In this document: positions 4,807-5,822 of the stretch, piece by piece
Numbering within the stretch: the first letter of the stretch is position 1
How the letters are laid out: the number at the start of each line of letters is the position of its first letter
NCBI GenBank assembly: GCA_016295615.1
Contig: JAEDKW010000067.1
Coordinates: forward strand, 1 to 5,822
DNA length: 5,822 nucleotides
Reading direction: 5' to 3'
Source of the DNA: Oscillospiraceae bacterium
Lineage (GTDB): Bacteria; Bacillota; Clostridia; Oscillospirales; Oscillospiraceae
Position numbers and translations under genes: made by a program
The notes under the pieces: generated by a model
The model's input: the letters and a program-made list of their open reading frames with translations, nothing else
Database searches by the model: none
Told to the model about the DNA's origin: nothing

Positions 4807-4946
4807 GTTCCTCCATGTATGCTGTTCCGTGCTGAAATGCTATAAAAAGTGTGCAAACGGTCTTTATAACGCAGCGCTGCATGCGCTCGGCGCGCAGTTT
4901 TAACTGTCAAACGAAAAAACAGCCCCGTTTGTTTCTGTTCCCCTGT

Positions 4947-4980
4947 GAAAAAAGCGGTGACGCAAGTCACCGCTTTTTTC
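4947..4980 (-). terminator. Strong intrinsic terminator after the eight-helix membrane protein
   Basis: Perfect 15-bp arms, GAAAAAAGCGGTGAC (4947-4961) and GTCACCGCTTTTTTC (4966-4980), enclose a four-base loop. On the minus strand the GC-rich stem ends in six T, nine bases past the stop codon at 4990. Because the stem is flanked by A6 and T6, it can work in both directions. It separates this gene from the VanW-family gene. Confidence 0.92.
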
Positions 4981-4989
4981 CATTCAGAA

Positions 4990-5760
4990 TCAAAGCATTT
5001 TCACCGTGTAGTAAACGGCGAGAATGAACAGCAGGATCGACAGCACCCAGGTGCCGTAGAACGCCGTGCCGCTGACGAACAGCGCCGTAAGGATCGCGAT
5101 CAGGCAGACGGCAAGCACCGCGTATGTCAGCTTATAATCCGTGCCGAGCGGGAAAACACGCAGCGTTCTGATGCAGCCGTCGTTCCTGCTCGCCAGGAAC
5201 ACCAAAACCAGCAGCACCAGCACACCGAGCGCGGCAAGCGCGCTGCAGCCCTTGGCGATCGCAGTCCAGTTGGTTTTGCCGACGCTGCGGTTGAGCAGCA
5301 GCATCGCGCCGATGGACGCGGAGAGCGCGAGCGTCTGCACGGAGAATTCGCGCTGATACATCAGGAAAACGATGCCGAGGATCATGATCACGGGAACGAT
5401 GATGTACAGAAACGTCGTACCCTGCGGATAGACCTTGAGCATCAGCTGCGAAGAGAGCGTGAGGAACACGCCGCCGGCGAGAAACCAGCTGCTCAGCTGC
5501 GCGAACAGCTTCTTTTTCCCGTGCAGGGCAAGCAGCACCACACCGCCGCCGACGAGCGCGCAGCCGAGGTAAAAGAGAACCTTGAGCACGGTTGCCATGA
5601 TCAGAACCTGACCGACCGCGCCCTTCACGAAGTAGTTATTGACCAGCAGCAGATAGAATTCCGCAAGAAAGCCGACCGTGAGAAGCTTCATTGCAAGATT
5701 CAGGTTGCGGTTATTTTTTCCCATGCGCTCCGCGCGCTTGCTGTTTGTGTTTTTCGCCAT
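4990..5760 (-). CDS. Hypothetical polytopic membrane protein, about eight helices
   Basis: A 256-residue protein I do not recognise. A basic N-terminus (1-20, rich in K, R and N) is followed by about eight hydrophobic helices, near 22-43, 52-80, 86-108, 117-135, 140-157, 170-191, 210-231 and 236-254. Connecting loops are short and basic, for example HGKKK (80-84) and RNDGCIRTLRVFPLGTDYK (192-210). I see no catalytic motif, binding-protein domain or transporter signature; the regular pairing of helices and short loops suggests a structural or accessory role, but that is a guess. The start is ATG with GGAGG (5771-5775) ten bases upstream, and the positive N-terminus predicts a cytoplasmic end. 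It appears to be the last or only gene of its unit, with a strong terminator directly after it. No promoter is visible in the 62 bases before the window ends. Confidence 0.82.
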   Translation of the reverse strand: MAKNTNSKRAERMGKNNRNLNLAMKLLTVGFLAEFYLLLVNNYFVKGAVGQVLIMATVLKVLFYLGCALVGGGVVLLALHGKKKLFAQLSSWFLAGGVFLTLSSQLMLKVYPQGTTFLYIIVPVIMILGIVFLMYQREFSVQTLALSASIGAMLLLNRSVGKTNWTAIAKGCSALAALGVLVLLVLVFLASRNDGCIRTLRVFPLGTDYKLTYAVLAVCLIAILTALFVSGTAFYGTWVLSILLFILAVYYTVKML

Positions 5761-5770
5761 CTATCAAGAG

Positions 5771-5775
5771 CCTCC
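5771..5775 (-). promoter_or_regulatory. Ribosome binding site of the eight-helix membrane protein gene
   Basis: GGAGG lies ten bases before the ATG at 5758-5760 and supports that start. Confidence 0.7.
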
Positions 5776-5795
5776 AGAAAGGGTTTTTTCGTCTG

Positions 5796-5822
5796 TACGG
5801 CGCGGCGAATCACCGCGCCGTA
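5796..5822. repeat. Perfect inverted repeat at the window edge
   Basis: The arms TACGGCGCGG (5796-5805) and CCGCGCCGTA (5813-5822) pair perfectly over 10 bp around a seven-base loop. No T tract follows on the minus strand, so it is not an obvious terminator for a minus-strand gene. It may be a plus-strand terminator whose T tract lies beyond the edge, or a hairpin in the leader of the membrane protein gene. The stem may continue outside the window. Confidence 0.7.

Noticed and set aside
4793..4882. N-terminal extension of the VanW-family protein to the ATG at 4882
   Set aside because: The extra residues do not resemble the family, the outer ATG has no ribosome binding site, and the 4792 start gives a family-like N-terminus.
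4864..4910. Promoter made of TTGACA (4905-4910) and TTATAA (4864-4869)
   Set aside because: The hexamers are about 35 bp apart, far beyond the 16-18 bp spacing needed.

Overview
The window is a GC-rich stretch of what is most likely a low-oxygen, Gram-positive Bacillota genome, probably a clostridial lineage of the gut Oscillospiraceae/Ruminococcaceae type. Four things point there: strong GGAGG ribosome binding sites and TTGACA/TATAAT promoters; a PerR regulator beside the start of a protein with an N-terminal rubredoxin-type domain (the reverse-rubrerythrin arrangement of clostridia); a stand-alone VanW-family gene; and a short XRE regulator heading an ABC-2 exporter operon. The lineage is inferred from gene content. 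Nothing identifies a species.

Layout. From left to right there is the 5' end of a probable reverse rubrerythrin (minus, cut by the window edge) and perR (minus), with a consensus promoter and a candidate Per box over its -10. Next comes a self-contained minus-strand unit read from about 2589 down to 618: a small XRE repressor, a four-helix membrane protein, an ABC ATPase and a short ABC-2 permease, closed by an intrinsic terminator. Divergent from it is a plus-strand housekeeping pair, rpe and recR, ended by a 13-bp hairpin. Converging on that hairpin is a VanW-family gene (minus), whose last codons and stop lie inside the hairpin. Upstream of it, behind a second strong terminator, is an unrecognised eight-helix membrane protein (minus). 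A perfect inverted repeat closes the window.

How the parts fit. perR and the rubredoxin-domain gene form a peroxide-defence pair. The XRE/membrane/ABC unit is the most system-like part. Its first two and last two genes overlap by 4 bp, and its promoter is flanked by two near-identical 24-bp dyads, 47 bp apart, that look like autoregulatory operators. One dyad also lies just upstream of the rpe -35 element, so the regulator could affect rpe as well. The exported substrate cannot be read from the sequence. rpe and recR are ordinary core genes in an uncommon pairing. I see no CRISPR array, insertion sequence, tRNA or rRNA, and no gene-free stretch longer than 300 bases.
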